Shown here in pieces: positions 46,701 to 58,820 of a stretch of 64,000 bases of DNA (its first letter is position 1; each line of letters opens with the position of its first letter). The DNA comes from Platynereis dumerilii (Eukaryota; Annelida; Polychaeta; Phyllodocida; Nereididae): the NCBI GenBank assembly GCA_026936325.1, contig JAPTHN010000011.1, positions 40,024,629 to 40,088,628 on the forward strand. The letters run 5' to 3'. Made by a program: the position numbers and the translations under genes. The notes beneath the pieces were generated by a model. The model was not told the origin of the DNA. It was given only the letters and a program-made list of their open reading frames with translations, and searched no databases.

Positions 46701-47384
46701 AGGTCTTAAAGGCATTCTCCAAACTGAATGCTATTCTATTCAACCTGTTGGAATAGCTTCGCTTTCATTGTGTGTGGTTCTTTTAACTGTTTAGCAATAC
46801 AATACATTTGAATATATGCAATAAATGTGAGTATAGCACATTTCTAAATTAGCATGAAATCGCCCAATGGGCCTTGACTCCAATGGCTTCACATTCTCCT
46901 GAGATGTATCTTTCTATATAATGGCAAATACTTTGAATATATGCAAGTCACCAACAGCTTGTACTAACATTTGGACCAATTCTTGAGATATATACATTCT
47001 CCCCATTGTGCCATACACAATGGCGGACTCAGGTGTCTGAAGACGAATGGAATTTTGATGAATAGGTCATCGGACAAAGATATTCTCTGAGGAATATGAA
47101 AATATCATTACAGAATTGTCTGTGGTTAAAAAATTCCTAAATACTTGGGCTGCTGAGTCGTGCAGTATTTTGTTATTAATTATCAACAACTAAATTTTTA
47201 ATTACAGAAAAAAATCTAAGACAAAAAGTAACACCTAATTTTCATTTGCAATATATATACAAAAACTAAAAACTTTATTAAAAATAAAAACACCCTTTTA
47301 ATTATAATTTTTCTGTCTTGACATGTTTTCCATGCATACATCATGCTATTGACACATTAATCAGCTTTAGGTTGTCTTTTTTTC

Positions 47385-47580
47385 AATATATCACATAAAT
47401 TAATTAGGTAGTTTGTTGTGGTAATTGTTTTCAATTTCTATTATGTTATAATTAACATTGTTCGACCAAGCGATTCACCTTTTGAGGCAATTGTGGTCAT
47501 TTTCACATTAATTAATCAGGGAGTTTGTTATAGAATGTAATTGTTTTCAGGATATCACATTAATCATATAGGGTGTTCTC
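47385..47580 (+). repeat. Degenerate tandem repeat around TTAATTA...GTTTGTT
   Basis: TTAATTAGGTAGTTTGTTG at 47,399 and TTAATTAATCAGGGAGTTTG at 47,509 are each followed by a TGTAATTGTTTTCA-like word, and a third CACATTAATCATATAGGG follows at 47,556. The period is about 110 bp between the first two. It is a short local duplication just 3' of the tRNA gene (which is on the minus strand). Confidence 0.55.
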
Positions 47581-47617
47581 TCTTGTTATTCTTTTCAAAT
47601 CACATTTCACGTCGAGT

Positions 47618-47631
47618 GCAAGAAAACTTGC
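47618..47631 (-). terminator. Pol III terminator (T4) in the loop of a hairpin
   Basis: On the minus strand GCAAG-TTTT-CTTGC follows directly after the tRNA 3' end. The T4 is the usual RNA polymerase III stop. That it sits as the loop of a 5 bp perfect hairpin is unusual and may be chance. Confidence 0.6.
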
Positions 47632-47713
47632 CGACGAGGATGGGATTCGAACCCACGCGGGCAGAGCCCAATGGATTAGCAGTCCATCGCCTTAACCACT
47701 CGGCCACCTCGTC
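47632..47713 (-). tRNA. tRNA-Ser (anticodon GCU, reads AGY codons)
   Basis: The 82-base minus-strand gene folds as a type II tRNA. The acceptor stem GACGAGG/CCTCGTC is fully paired (47,707-47,713 with 47,633-47,639) and the discriminator is G (47,632), as seryl-tRNA synthetase expects. The D arm holds the A box TGGCCGAGTGGTTAAGG; the anticodon loop CTGCTAA gives GCU at 47,678-47,680; a long variable arm follows; the T arm holds a perfect B box GGTTCGAATCC. No intron. A T4 run for pol III termination lies 5-9 bases past the end. It looks fully intact. Confidence 0.96.
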
Positions 47714-48717
47714 CCATATGTTGGCCAAATAGGTGAATGATACAGGTGAGGTCACCTGTGCTGTTTTATGGCCTCATTGAAGGTGAGGGAGGTCTATAAA
47801 TATCACCTGTGTGTTGACATATAATTATCATGCACCAGTGCATATTCATTGTGAGTGAAGTGGTGAAATTGCAGGCTGCATATGCTCCTTTAATCTATTG
47901 ATCACAAGATATTGTGGCTTGGCCTATTTATTCATTTGATGTTCTATATATATATATGAACTGTAGTTTTGTCAGCAAGTGTTACCTGGTGTTCATTTTA
48001 ATAGATCCATATACAACAGGTGATTGTGTCGAGAGGTTTCATTGTGGATTGTACTATATTACTACTATGCATATGCTTCATGCAGGGCATTGCAGGTTTC
48101 CATGGACTTTCTTGGGTTGTTACAAAACGCCACTGTCCCTGATTTATTTGTATAACTATGAAGAAAATAACTATAAATAAAACTGTGATATGTATATTTT
48201 TGTAAGTTATTCAGATGATGGGAAAGTTTTAATGCACAATACTGATACCCTGCCAATTCAACTGCTATGTATGGCACAATGATCATTAAATGCATTATCT
48301 TCATGCATGTACTTTCTGATAGCTTATCAGCACCTGCTATGTCCAGGATCATGAATATATGAGCATACTGTTGTGTGCTATGATAATTTCATTTATGTCA
48401 ATATATTATCAAGCTCTTTACATTGTACATTGATATGTGAAGTGAAATAGAGCACATTGCATGGTGATTGGCCCCAGGGAATAAAGAATCATTCAGCCCA
48501 AAGGGAATAAAAATCTCTTCAGCACCAGCCAGTCTAAGTGTAAATCAAACTCAACACTCTACATTGTATATATGAGCCAGTGCTTGGCTAATAGACTTCA
48601 TTTATAGACCAGATGTCAGAAAGGGCATGGCATAGAAAAGAGAGCAAAAGGAGACGGTTAGAGTTCTTTTTGTGTCCATCTTTAGATCTTTACTCTGATT
48701 ACAGACACCCTCTCGGT

Positions 48718-48860
48718 CTACTGGGTCTACTGGGTCTACCTGAGGCTCTCTCAGCAAGTTCTTGCCAAGCAAGATCAAAGAAGACCTTTCTGTGGGCTCT
48801 GAGTGCTGCAGTGTGCCTGCTGTAGCTTCCTGCAGCTTCCTGCAGCTTCTTGTAGCTCCT
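48718..48860. repeat. Two short minisatellites (9 bp and 10 bp units)
   Basis: The 9-mer CTACTGGGT occurs about three times at 48,718-48,742 and a 10-mer of the form TGCAGCTTCC four times at 48,821-48,860. Both are too short to matter structurally but are clear. The opposing 69-70 codon frames across them have no domain. Confidence 0.65.
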
Positions 48861-48899
48861 AATTGCAGTGTAACGTGACTTGTCTGAATTCTGCAAGGA

Positions 48900-51290
48900 G
48901 AGTTGCATGATTTACAGAGGTCTTGTCTGATTTTCTACATAGTTTCTGATGGGAGAGAGGGGTTTATTGTTTAAGGATCTTCTGCGAGGTCTAATCTGAC
49001 AATGTTTTATCTTAAATATTTTCGAATAACATTATTTAACATTTCTAATATTTTTGGAAATTTTGTCGTTTCCAATGTTATAGTTAACAAGGCCTCCGAT
49101 CCCATGTTGATGCTGTCTTAGTGAATAAGTTTTTCTCTTGTTCGTCTACTTTTCTTGGTTATCAGATACAGCCTACTGCACAGTACATGAAGTCCGGCTG
49201 CAATGTACAGCCCACTTTCTGCAATACTCTCCTTATTAGCTTGCAATTTGGAGCATCTTTCCTATGACCAGAATGTCTTTGCCACTTTCCCTACAGCTCT
49301 TGTCTGAATTCCAAATGTCTCCTCTGCTTTACCCAGCATGCATCAGTGCAGCCAGCAGCTGTGTCGCCTTTTAGCCTCGGGCTGCACGTTCACCTAACTC
49401 CAAAGAACTGTCTCGAGCGCGTAGCTGATTGTACGATTTACACGTTCACCTAAAAACGAATCTCGCTGTTCCGCCCCTAATTTGCTCTGCCTTTTAAGGT
49501 CTCTCAGAGTTGGGCAAAAATTAAATTAAAACTGAAATAAGAAAGCAAAGCGCAGAAAATAAACTGCAAACCTTTGCAAATCCTTTTTTTAGTTTTCGCT
49601 CGCACGTCGTGATAAGAATTTAAGATTACAGATACTTGGTTCAGCAAAATCATACTTCTGTTTGGCCCTTTCAGCTTAAATGTTGATGGAAATATGCATT
49701 TATCAGCTAAGTAGATTAATTTACCGAAGTGCTCAGATTGAGAAAATGTGAAGATTAATTATACTCCCATTCAATGCGAATTCCAATACATGTACGCATA
49801 AGAATCACCATCCCGCTTTGGGATCAACCGTAAAAGAGCTGACTTGATGCAAATTATTGCTTTCGCCAGAATACGGTATAGATTTACAAGTACACCGAAA
49901 GCACTGTATAGCCTAATCCAGTACAGTTGCCTAGATGCCTTTGCATGTTGGTTAACCTCAGCTGTCCAGATCGATTAATTGATATGTATACATTGGCCAC
50001 ATCAATGAAAGGAGTTGATCAGGCTCTTTTGAAATAACCAGGGTCTGGCACAGCAGGGGCTGACAGCCTGTTGAGACGGATTTGGGAACTGCAAAGAACT
50101 CCAAAGAGCTCAGATGACCAACCAATGGCTGGCAATGACCACTACTGTGAAGACGCAATGACCATTGGAACTCCAGTAAAAGGTGGCTAGCAAAGATCAG
50201 GCATTGCTCTGAAAGTCCAGAGGCTCACTCTTGCCAGTCTTGGGCATAAAGGTTTGCCATAGGTTCAATAGTATTTAACCATAGTTTTACGATAGAGTGA
50301 ATCTTTTTCTACACTGCTTTCTTTCAAAGTATGCAAATCCACCATTGTTTCACCGGTAACTCACCAGTATGCTACTTAATCAGTACCTCACCAAAATTCG
50401 CTTTCAAGTGTATTAAATCTTAGGGAATAAGAAAGATTAAATAGTTAAAGAGCTGGAATGCTGATACAAAAAAAGTTGTATATTTCCTTGTCCATTCACC
50501 GTCTTTGACTCACTGTTGATATACCATCACAGTACAGTCACTGAGCCTAATTTTTCATAGATCTATAGGTTACTGTTTGAACATTCAGGCCTACATTTGT
50601 ACTTGACGAGAGCTTAGTATTTCACCAGTTCTTAACCAGTGGTTCACCAGTGGTCCCCCATGTAGTTAGCTTCACTTGTGACTGGAACTGACTGAAAGAT
50701 CTCTAAATCACTAGGGCCAGCTGAGCACCCTTGGTTGGCCCAGTTGCTGAGCCTCTCTGCTTTCCCATGTCAGTCACACACAGCTAATCAGGCTGACAGG
50801 TCAACCCTCCCCACTAACCCTTTCTAAATACCTATTTGGAGTATTACCATGTCCTAGAGAACATGTTTAGGACTGATTGTGCCAAGACTTCACCAAAATG
50901 CAATTACAATCCACCATGTATGGCCATCTATTTTATATCCAGGAATCCAGGTCTATATTAATCGTGACACTGTGAAGGCAAGAATGCCAACAAAGATGTA
51001 CTGGGAGGTAATATATCCAAATTCCATTCTGCAAAATAGTATTTTCCTTTTCATCAGTGTACGATTACAGAAATCCAGTAGAAATATTTCCAGTGTGATG
51101 CGTGCTGGAAAATGTGAACTTGATTTCAATGAGTATCAATAACAGAACAGCAAGCAGGTGAAATTAACCAAAAATATAAATACAAGTTACCAATGTATTC
51201 TTAATCACTGCTTATTTAAATTTCGTCAAATTGCCTGCTTGTAGCAAAATTCATAAGCTGGTGATACAAATCATAACAAGCACACAAACA
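48900..51290. other. Non-coding stretch
   Basis: AT-rich, with several CACCAGT/CACCGGT words at 50,340-50,660 (TTCACCGGTAACTCACCAGT, TTCACCAGTTC, GTTCACCAGTGG) that form a loose irregular repeat. No gene, RNA or transposon end could be supported. Confidence 0.3.
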
Positions 51291-51308
51291 CACCCCTCCT
51301 CCAAAACA

Positions 51309-51325
51309 CCCTCCCCCCCCCCCAT
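51309..51325. repeat. Poly-C run
   Basis: An interrupted run of about a dozen C bases within CACCCTCCCCCCCCCC sequence. It could form an i-motif or, on the other strand, a G-quadruplex-like structure. Confidence 0.6.
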
Positions 51326-51329
51326 CTGC

Positions 51330-52868
51330 AACCCTGCCTCAGAAGCCTCCATATTGAGATGAACCTCAGCCTTCCTTCAATCCCTTCGTGTCTCTGCAGA
51401 TCAATAAATGTGATTTCACGTCTGACTTACTTCCGTTGCTGCTGATCTCTTCAGGTCACTGACCTCACAGAGTTAGGTAACCTGCAAATTGTTTACCAAT
51501 TGCCTATTGTCTGAGATTGCCTGATAGAGCTTGATAGGCAATTAAGCTGTTTGCTCGCTCAGCAGCATTATTGCATGACCATGCGGGTCGTCTGTGTTTA
51601 GTCTATTTAAGTCCTTTAAGTCTATTTTAAGGCAGTGTTGAGATAAACATGTTGACCTTCGTACTTCGAAATTGTAAAAGAGGTAATTAGGAGCTTAATT
51701 GAGGTCTGTCTACAATCTTGTTTCCTTTCTTTAATATCTGGATGCGTAGAATTTGTGTTATAAAAAGGATTACTTTCAAATGAGAACCTGAAACAAATTA
51801 ATTACCCAAATTGATATTTATTCCTACTGATTTATGATATGAAATCAGGGAAGAAATGGAGTGTGAGAAATCAGTCAACACAATCTTGGATGCAACATTG
51901 AATTCAACATTCCTCATATATGGCAGGGACATGACTGTTCCCTCTTACATGTAGAGTACATTTACTATCCCACAGGGACGTCTCAGACAGAGCACTTAGT
52001 AGCACTCAACAGTACAGTGCATTTGGAACATTAATTAGGCCTGAAGGGGGTTCCACTCAAGATATATTGTTGTTTAAATGTTTCCCCAGGACATTTCCTT
52101 GAAGCAAAATGACGTTTCACTCAGGGTGGTACTGGGGTGGCATACTGGCATAGCATATAGGAAGGAGGAAGTAAATTTAAGACCACCAAATATACACAAG
52201 GAATTCCATGTACCTATATAGGCCTAATGTACAAAAAACTATGATATGGAAAAATTGTGGATTTGTAAATTGTGGCATGTTATTCAGTTGTAGTTTTCTT
52301 ATTGCGTCTTACAAAATAATTGGTGACATAGAGAATTACAACACTACTTAAAAATCAATGATTCACAGAAAACCACGAAATTATATAAATTATAACAGCG
52401 CTCAGTGTTTCAGATCTGTACCATTAATTTTAGCAATAGCTGACATGTAAAAAATATGATTACAAATTAAATTCTTCATCTTGTGTCACCATTAAAATTT
52501 CCCTTTACATCTTACTGTTGTTTCTGTTGAAAGTTATAGGCTCTTTGCTTTCTGAGCTCTTTGAAGGCTGTTGTAGTTTTGTGGAGCGGATCTGTGTGAG
52601 CAAGAAATGGAGCAGTTTCTGTCAGAGCCGAACACTTCTCCCTCAGGGTAGAGTTTGCCTCAGACAGGAGCAGTGTCTGACAGAAATAGGCTGCCTCCAA
52701 GCTTTATGGTTTTTGAACCAGTTAGAGTAAACAGGTTGCTCCTCAGCCAACAGTGTTACTCTGGCTGTTGTCTGGTGTTGAGACACTCTACAGTTGATTC
52801 AGAATAGTAATTTGAAAATAACTTGGACTGGAATTTAAAACAGTAAGCTGTGGGATGGAAGGATGATT
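51330..52868. other. Non-coding stretch
   Basis: AT-rich single-copy DNA without a supportable gene. Two opposing frames of 62-70 codons at 52,512-52,730 lie over the same bases and show no domain. Confidence 0.3.
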
Positions 52869-53056
52869 GGGGCTTTATGTCCTGTATTTATGCACTTAGT
52901 AGGCTAATTAGGACAGGCGGAAGTCCCTGCAATGAGGCTAAGGACGATTGAAACAGCCGCCCATCATAGGCCGAGGTGACCGGCAAGAGTAGGATTCGAA
53001 CCCTTGACCCACCGATTGCCAACCTAGCATGCTTCCAGTAGACCAACCCTCCCCCG
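52869..53056 (-). repeat. SINE-B copy 3, with tRNA-like head
   Basis: On the minus strand a head near 53,056 has an A-box-like TGGTCTACTGG and a perfect B box GGTTCGAATCC about 40 bases later, then a body (CGGCCTATGATGGG, CTGTCCTAATTAGCC) and a tail with AAATACAGGACATAAAGCCCC-like sequence. It is the most complete of three SINE-B copies and defines the family as a tRNA-derived SINE of about 190 bp. The flanks show no clear target-site duplication. Confidence 0.8.
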
Positions 53057-53059
53057 GAA

Positions 53060-54740
53060 AGCTTTGGGACAAGCAAAAGATTGGAAAAAAATCAGAAATG
53101 TAACTTACTTCATTTTCTTGTTGGGACATATATACAATATAGTAGACAATTTGAACATGCGTCCAAGAGATTTGTTCAGCATTTGGGCATTCTGACTTTT
53201 GAGAGGAAATGTGTTTCTAACACGAAGAAAATAATTTATGATTGCATGCACCGTGCAATTGCAGTTATCGATTTAATCGATATTCTTTCTTAGTGCAAGT
53301 TCAACTATATGCATTACATAAAAGAGAAATATATCTCACCGTATCTAAAGATCCATATTCATCAATAACTGTTGCTATATTTTGCAGCTAGTTATTGCAT
53401 TTATCGACTTCCACAGACAAGAGTCATATTCACCTTTTAGGCAGACTTCCAAAAGGTTTTCTTTTGTTCAACATAGAAATTGCTTTAAAACATCGATTGC
53501 CACTTATTTCACCTCTTCTCAGTTTTACCTGTTTCGTCCTCACAGCTATTTGTCTTTCGAAGCCCAAACTCCAAATCATCTGAAATGTTTCGTGACACCT
53601 ATACACACTAGCTGGATAGATTCAGCTAATTTTCCTTTGATGCATTTACTGTTGGAATATTTTTAGAGAAACAATTGCAGACAATTCATCTTCGTTTATT
53701 AAACCATTCCAAGATGGTTTCAGTCATTTTGCTTTGTGGAAATCCTTAATGAGTAAATTAATACAATACAGTTGATTAAGTCTTCAATACCTTGCATGCT
53801 AATCACTTGTTTGTGATTTTTTAGAAGTTCTATACTGTTAACAATATGAGAAATTTAAAAGAAAAACAATCTGCTATATATACTTCAGCTGCTATAGTCA
53901 GCAACCATTTGGGAAGGGCATGATGGTCTACATTAGTTTCTTGTGAGTGGGGCTAATACAATTTGTGGGTAAAATTGCATTATTCTGCTGACTCACTCAA
54001 AGAACAGAGCAATTAGCAACAAGGGCTCTAGCTCTCTTTTCTTAAGCCATGGTTTCACCTTGATAGTATAGAAAAGCTTTGTGTATATTCAGTCGTATAG
54101 GGGGTGGACACAATAATCTATGATTTTTAATATATCTACATGTATTTTGGCCAGTTATCTGGGGGAAAGATATTTATAAGGAAGTGGGGTTGTGAACTAG
54201 GGTTGCAAGAAACACGCACGGCGGCCAATTTTCAATCCATTATAATTCAATAAAAACATGATCTTTTAAAAAGGAATAAAAGAGCACTAGTAACGTATAA
54301 TCTAAAACGTATCCTCAAGCAGTAAAAGCTATCCCACTTCTGATAATTGATCTTAAAAATTAAAAGTCAAACAGGGACAAAAAGCCTCCAACATATACAC
54401 TGTAAGTTTATGCGTGGCGAACAAACACGTTTGAAATAATTATGTTCTGGGCACATGGAAAAAGCAAAACACTTGATACAGGATGTAGTTCTGTTTCAAA
54501 AATCTTTAAACTTGGATCTGCTGTTACATAATCAATAGAAATCAATCTGTGCAGAGATTTGAAGGCCTGCAGCAATACTCCTATAGTGGCATTTTTAATT
54601 ACTGGGATTATAAGCATCGACTCACTACATGATTTTGCTTGAGGGTGCAAATGTATTCATTGGGGTTAACGGCCCTTGTGGCTATAATTATTGACCTTAA
54701 ATCAAATCCTTGGGCATGCCTACATTTAGTGTGTTCGATC
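53060..54740. other. Non-coding stretch
   Basis: AT-rich, with overlapping frames of 62-94 codons at 53,382-53,666 and a minus frame of 80 codons at 54,408-54,650, none with a recognisable domain. No repeat copies were recognised. Confidence 0.3.
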
Positions 54741-55330
54741 AGTTTGCTTTGCTTGTGCTAATTCCCCAGCCTCCCCTCAGCATGTTGAAATGCTCAGGCT
54801 GGATTGGGTGACCTTGCAGCAAGCCATCTCAATAAGGCACCTCAACCCAGCAGGGCACCTCGGTTAGGCTCCTGAAGGGCTCAACAAGGCACCTCACAAA
54901 AGCAACTGCCCAGACCAGTTGCAGACCTGCTGGGGCTCCCTCCCAGCCCTAATTCACAGCCCACAGCAGAGCCGATGATTGGTTAATCAAATTAAGTTGG
55001 GCAGTATCAATATGCAGGGAGCAATGGGGCTGCATGGCCTATGGGGGTGTTGCTCCTGGCTGGGATCACAGCATGACAGGCTCACAGGAACGACTCAATT
55101 GGCAGGCTGGAGCAGGGCTGGAGCTGCATGATATTGCCTTGGCCACCCTGGTTAATCCAGCAATCTGACCAGGCGCCCCCCTGCCTATTGCCAATGTATT
55201 GCTGGCTGAATTACTCTGTTGTGTTCTTCTTTCTGTGCCCCTCACCCCACCACCCTCCTGTCATAACTCTCATCAGCCTGAAGATGATCTGTGATCGGCA
55301 CTGTCACCAGGCCAGGCCTCTACATTAACT
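54741..55330. promoter_or_regulatory. Candidate regulatory stretch, GC-richer, with CACCTC words
   Basis: Composition shifts to more balanced GC. AAGGCACCTCA- or GGGCACCTCGG-like words recur four times between 54,834 and 54,896, a loose short repeat. Further on lie GATTGGTTAATCAAATTAAG (CCAAT-like and homeodomain-like words) and TATCAATATGCAGG. No frame has a domain. Confidence 0.25.
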
Positions 55331-56760
55331 GAGAAAATTGCTCTCAGAAAACCAATATGCATTGGATAACGAGCATGAAACGAAGACAACAGGTCTATAG
55401 CAGCCTTTGCAATACCATGAAATGTGCAAGGCATGCGGTGCTCTGGAAGATATTCAGCACCAGAAAATAACATCTTATAATTGTGGCATATCTTACGAAA
55501 CATGAAGATTATGTACAATTACGAATGTCATTTCCTCCCAAATTAGAAGCGCGAAGGCGTATGCAATTGTATGTGTGCTTTATATATTCCATAGCTTTGA
55601 ATGAAAATTCTCATCAGACAGGAAGACATGTGTATATGATTACATTAGATGTTATATTTCTGGGTGGTTTCTGAAGGAAAGTAATTTCCCAATGAAATTA
55701 CACAGCAGGGCTAAACGTGATTCCATTATTCATGAAACAATTGTTACTATTCTCGAAAATGATATCCACAACATATCCACATAATTATATTTATGCCCAG
55801 AAAAGTGTCCCACTTCAATTTCATGACAAAAACTGATGCACCACAATATAGGCTATTCCATGAATGATTACATTATGTATTCAATGGGTGGTTATTATAA
55901 AACATTCGAAGAAAATTGGTCCTATAAATAATGATCAGTTTTTTGGCATAGAGAACTTCAAGCTGAGGGCTATAGTCTGCTTGATTAAATATATATTGTT
56001 GACTTGAAATGTGTAAACACTGGTTTTCATTATTCTATAATGGCTCTTCGAAGTCCTTGGTTTGATTCAAAGGCAGTTGCAATTCATGAATATCAATGAG
56101 AACAACAAGATGAGGTCTTACATTTACATCCTCCCTTCCTTGTATTATAGCTGTTTGCAGATTGCAGTCCAAACAGTTTCAATATTCACTTTCAAATGGG
56201 TCATGTAATGTCGCTGGCTTAAAAATGTTTTCTTTGTGTCGGTTATGGTTAATCAGTTAATCAGTGCTTCACATATCTAGCAGCATAAGTGACAATAAAC
56301 ATACTAGTTAATGAATTAAGGTACTTCATCAAAGAAGAAGATTAGGAGACCAACAGAAAACTGTCAATGACGTGGCAAAACCAGTTTGCAAATTGAATAA
56401 AAAAATGGACATACATTTCTCCAGTGGACCGCCAATCTGCCAAGGGCTCTTATGCAGACACTTCTCTCTTGTGAGAAGTGCTGGTCTGCTCTATGTCTTG
56501 CATGAGTGCATGGAACTACAAATGGCAATTTCAAAGCAAATGGCATTTTTTGATTGGTGCGAGAAATAGTATATAATTTCTTCCTGTTGATGTTTTGATC
56601 ATTGAAAATAAGCCAAGAACTTAGCCCAGAGGAATGCACTATCGATATAGTAGTCGAATAAGTGTCTCACATCTACATACAGAATAACGATGAATGTGTC
56701 ACAATATATGGACACTGACCTTTGATGGACATTCGTTTGGTTTATCACCAGGAAGTATTG
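55331..56760. other. Non-coding stretch
   Basis: AT-rich single-copy DNA. Opposing frames of 91 and 65 codons over 56,364-56,639 have no domain. Nothing else is supported. Confidence 0.3.
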
Positions 56761-56832
56761 CTGAGAGGGCATGTCCGCACATCCTGCTATGGTCAGCAAT
56801 AGTAGGATAAATTCATTCATTGGCAGAGAGGG

Positions 56833-56864
56833 CCGGAGACGGTCCGGAGACGGTCCGGAGCTGG
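56833..56864. repeat. 11 bp minisatellite (CGGAGACGGTC)
   Basis: Two full and one partial copy of an 11-mer lie in a row. It falls within an open frame of 157 codons (56,771-57,244) that is otherwise featureless. Confidence 0.75.
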
Positions 56865-57149
56865 TCGATAGTGTTTTTATTTGCCCTGTGTTATTGGATG
56901 TAGGAGAGAAAGAGAGAGGGACATGGGGAATTACCTGCCTGTCTCTGTGGACCTCCATCAGCCACTGTCATGTGCTGCCTGTCAATGCAATAACGTCCCT
57001 GAAAAGATATGACTGGTCATCCTATAGGCTGGTTGACCGCACGATCCATGAGTCAACCGGCTCTCCAAGGCATCTATATCACCAACTACACAACCACGCA
57101 GCCACTATACATGCCATAAATATCGATAACAACCATCATAGATTGGGGA

Positions 57150-57320
57150 CAGCTGCAGCAAGCAATATAAGAGCATCATCAGTAATAGCCACATTAGCAG
57201 CTAGCAGCAGAAATGCCAGCATCAGCAGCAGAAGAGCTTCCTGACATTGGCATCAACAGCATTTCAAGACTTCCACCATCAACAACAAGCTGAAGCATCA
57301 GCATCTAGGGCAAAGCCATC

Positions 57321-57369
<49 letters not shown>

Positions 57370-57730
57370 CAAACATAATAAAAGCCAACCAAAACACTTA
57401 CCAAGATCAGTATCAACAACCACATTACTAAGATTTAGTATCAACATCAATCAAAGGCAACATCTTAACAGCGGCACTTGTTACAGTATCTTCAACATCA
57501 CCATCATAATTCTAATAACAATATCATCAGGACAATCAGGGACATACATGCATATGTAATCTTAACCATCATTGCAGTAACTGTTCTCTGGTCAATATCA
57601 TAGAAATTTCATTTTAGCTGAAGTCACATCACCATTGTCAACAGCAGCATCATAATGACAATGATGTAATCATCATAATCAACATCACATCATCACTGGA
57701 ATAATCTGCAGCAGCAGCATCAACATCAGC
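57150..57730. repeat. CAG/ATC-rich tract with a pure (ATC)n core
   Basis: A pure run of about 16 ATC/CAT triplets lies at 57,319-57,366. On either side, CATCA, CAGCA and AACAT words continue in a degenerate way for hundreds of bases, including AGCATCAGCAGCAGAAGAG near 57,220. The same AGCATCAGCAG words occur in the candidate exon near 18,940-19,005, probably convergent microsatellite sequence. Confidence 0.8.
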
Positions 57731-58379
57731 CAGATGCCATACCTGCTCCCATCCTATCTTGGCCCTCCAGCTGTGTGCCTTTTAATGCCATCATGCCTTA
57801 CAACTGCTGTAACATAACTGATATGTCCCTCTATCAGCAAAACACTAGAAGGAAGAAAAAAGGCTATTGTAGCTCAGTGTTCAGTCAATGTTGACTTAGT
57901 GGATGTGATAGAGAAAGCAAACATATCTTTTGTGTTCTGTTTGAAGCTTGTAGCATCCATAGTTTCCTGGGTTTCAAGTCATTGAATTTTACTATGACAT
58001 TATGTTAGGTTTCCACTTCCCATAATCTTTAATCACATTATCCTCTCCATCATGCAATTTCCGTGAATTACTTTTTTATGCAAAGAATTGATAACCGCAG
58101 CGCCTGAACAATTAATAATAAATGAACGTAGTAAAGCAATGATGATGAGGAAACTCAGAAGCAATACCAGAGGGATGTAAGCTTCTATTGAAACATTTCT
58201 GACTCAGGTTTTAAAGAAGGCCTAATAATAAGCCAATCTTGCATGTTAGCATTGTGACATATCTTACTAAATCTTTTAAGACTTCAAAATGAACCATTGA
58301 TGATACGATAATATTACTTATATTGAAGAACACTTCAAATTAATCAAAATCGGAATTAGATATGAGCCACTGATACACT
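57731..58379. other. Non-coding stretch before array C
   Basis: AT-rich single-copy DNA with no supportable gene, RNA or transposon. Confidence 0.3.
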
Positions 58380-58524
58380 GATGCATGATATAGTTCTGAC
58401 TCTCTTGATCCAGCTGAGGAATTCTTCAATTAATTACAGAAAAATGTCACAAGATTAGTTCTCAAATGTGCTATTTCCTCCAGGAAACTGGAGACTATAC
58501 AATGGTGATGAGTATCACTAGTCC

Positions 58525-58820
58525 ATCAGATACCAATCAAAATTCTCTGCATTGTCGAAATACTTTGCTTCCACAGGTCTTTATAGATTACAACTCCGTC
58601 ATAAGCATAGACTCAAAAGTAACCAAGCGTGTCGTGCTTTTCCTGTATGACACCTGAAAATGACCCGCATATGGCGATGACAAACTCATACTCAACTAAT
58701 CATTGCTTATGACTTCTGCTGTAACAGCAGAACACATCATAAAGAACAAAGCATCTCCAATGATGCCGCATAATCAGATACCAATCAAAATTCTCTGCAT
58801 TGTCGAAATACTTTGGTAAA
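58525..58820 (+). repeat. Internal duplication in array C unit 1
   Basis: CAGATACCAATCAAAATTCT and the 20 or so bases after it (through CGAAATACTTT) occur at 58,528 and again at 58,776, about 248 bp apart and without visible change. Unit 2 has only one match (61,583). The second copy in unit 1 is thus a recent local duplication. Confidence 0.8.

Noticed and set aside
52980-53056. A tRNA gene on the minus strand
   Set aside because: The B box is perfect but no cloverleaf can be formed and two further copies of the same body exist in the window; it is a SINE head.
56771-57244. A 157-codon gene, rich in Ser and Ala at its end
   Set aside because: It runs through an 11 bp minisatellite and into a CAG/ATC simple-sequence tract; both avoid stops. 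No domain is visible.
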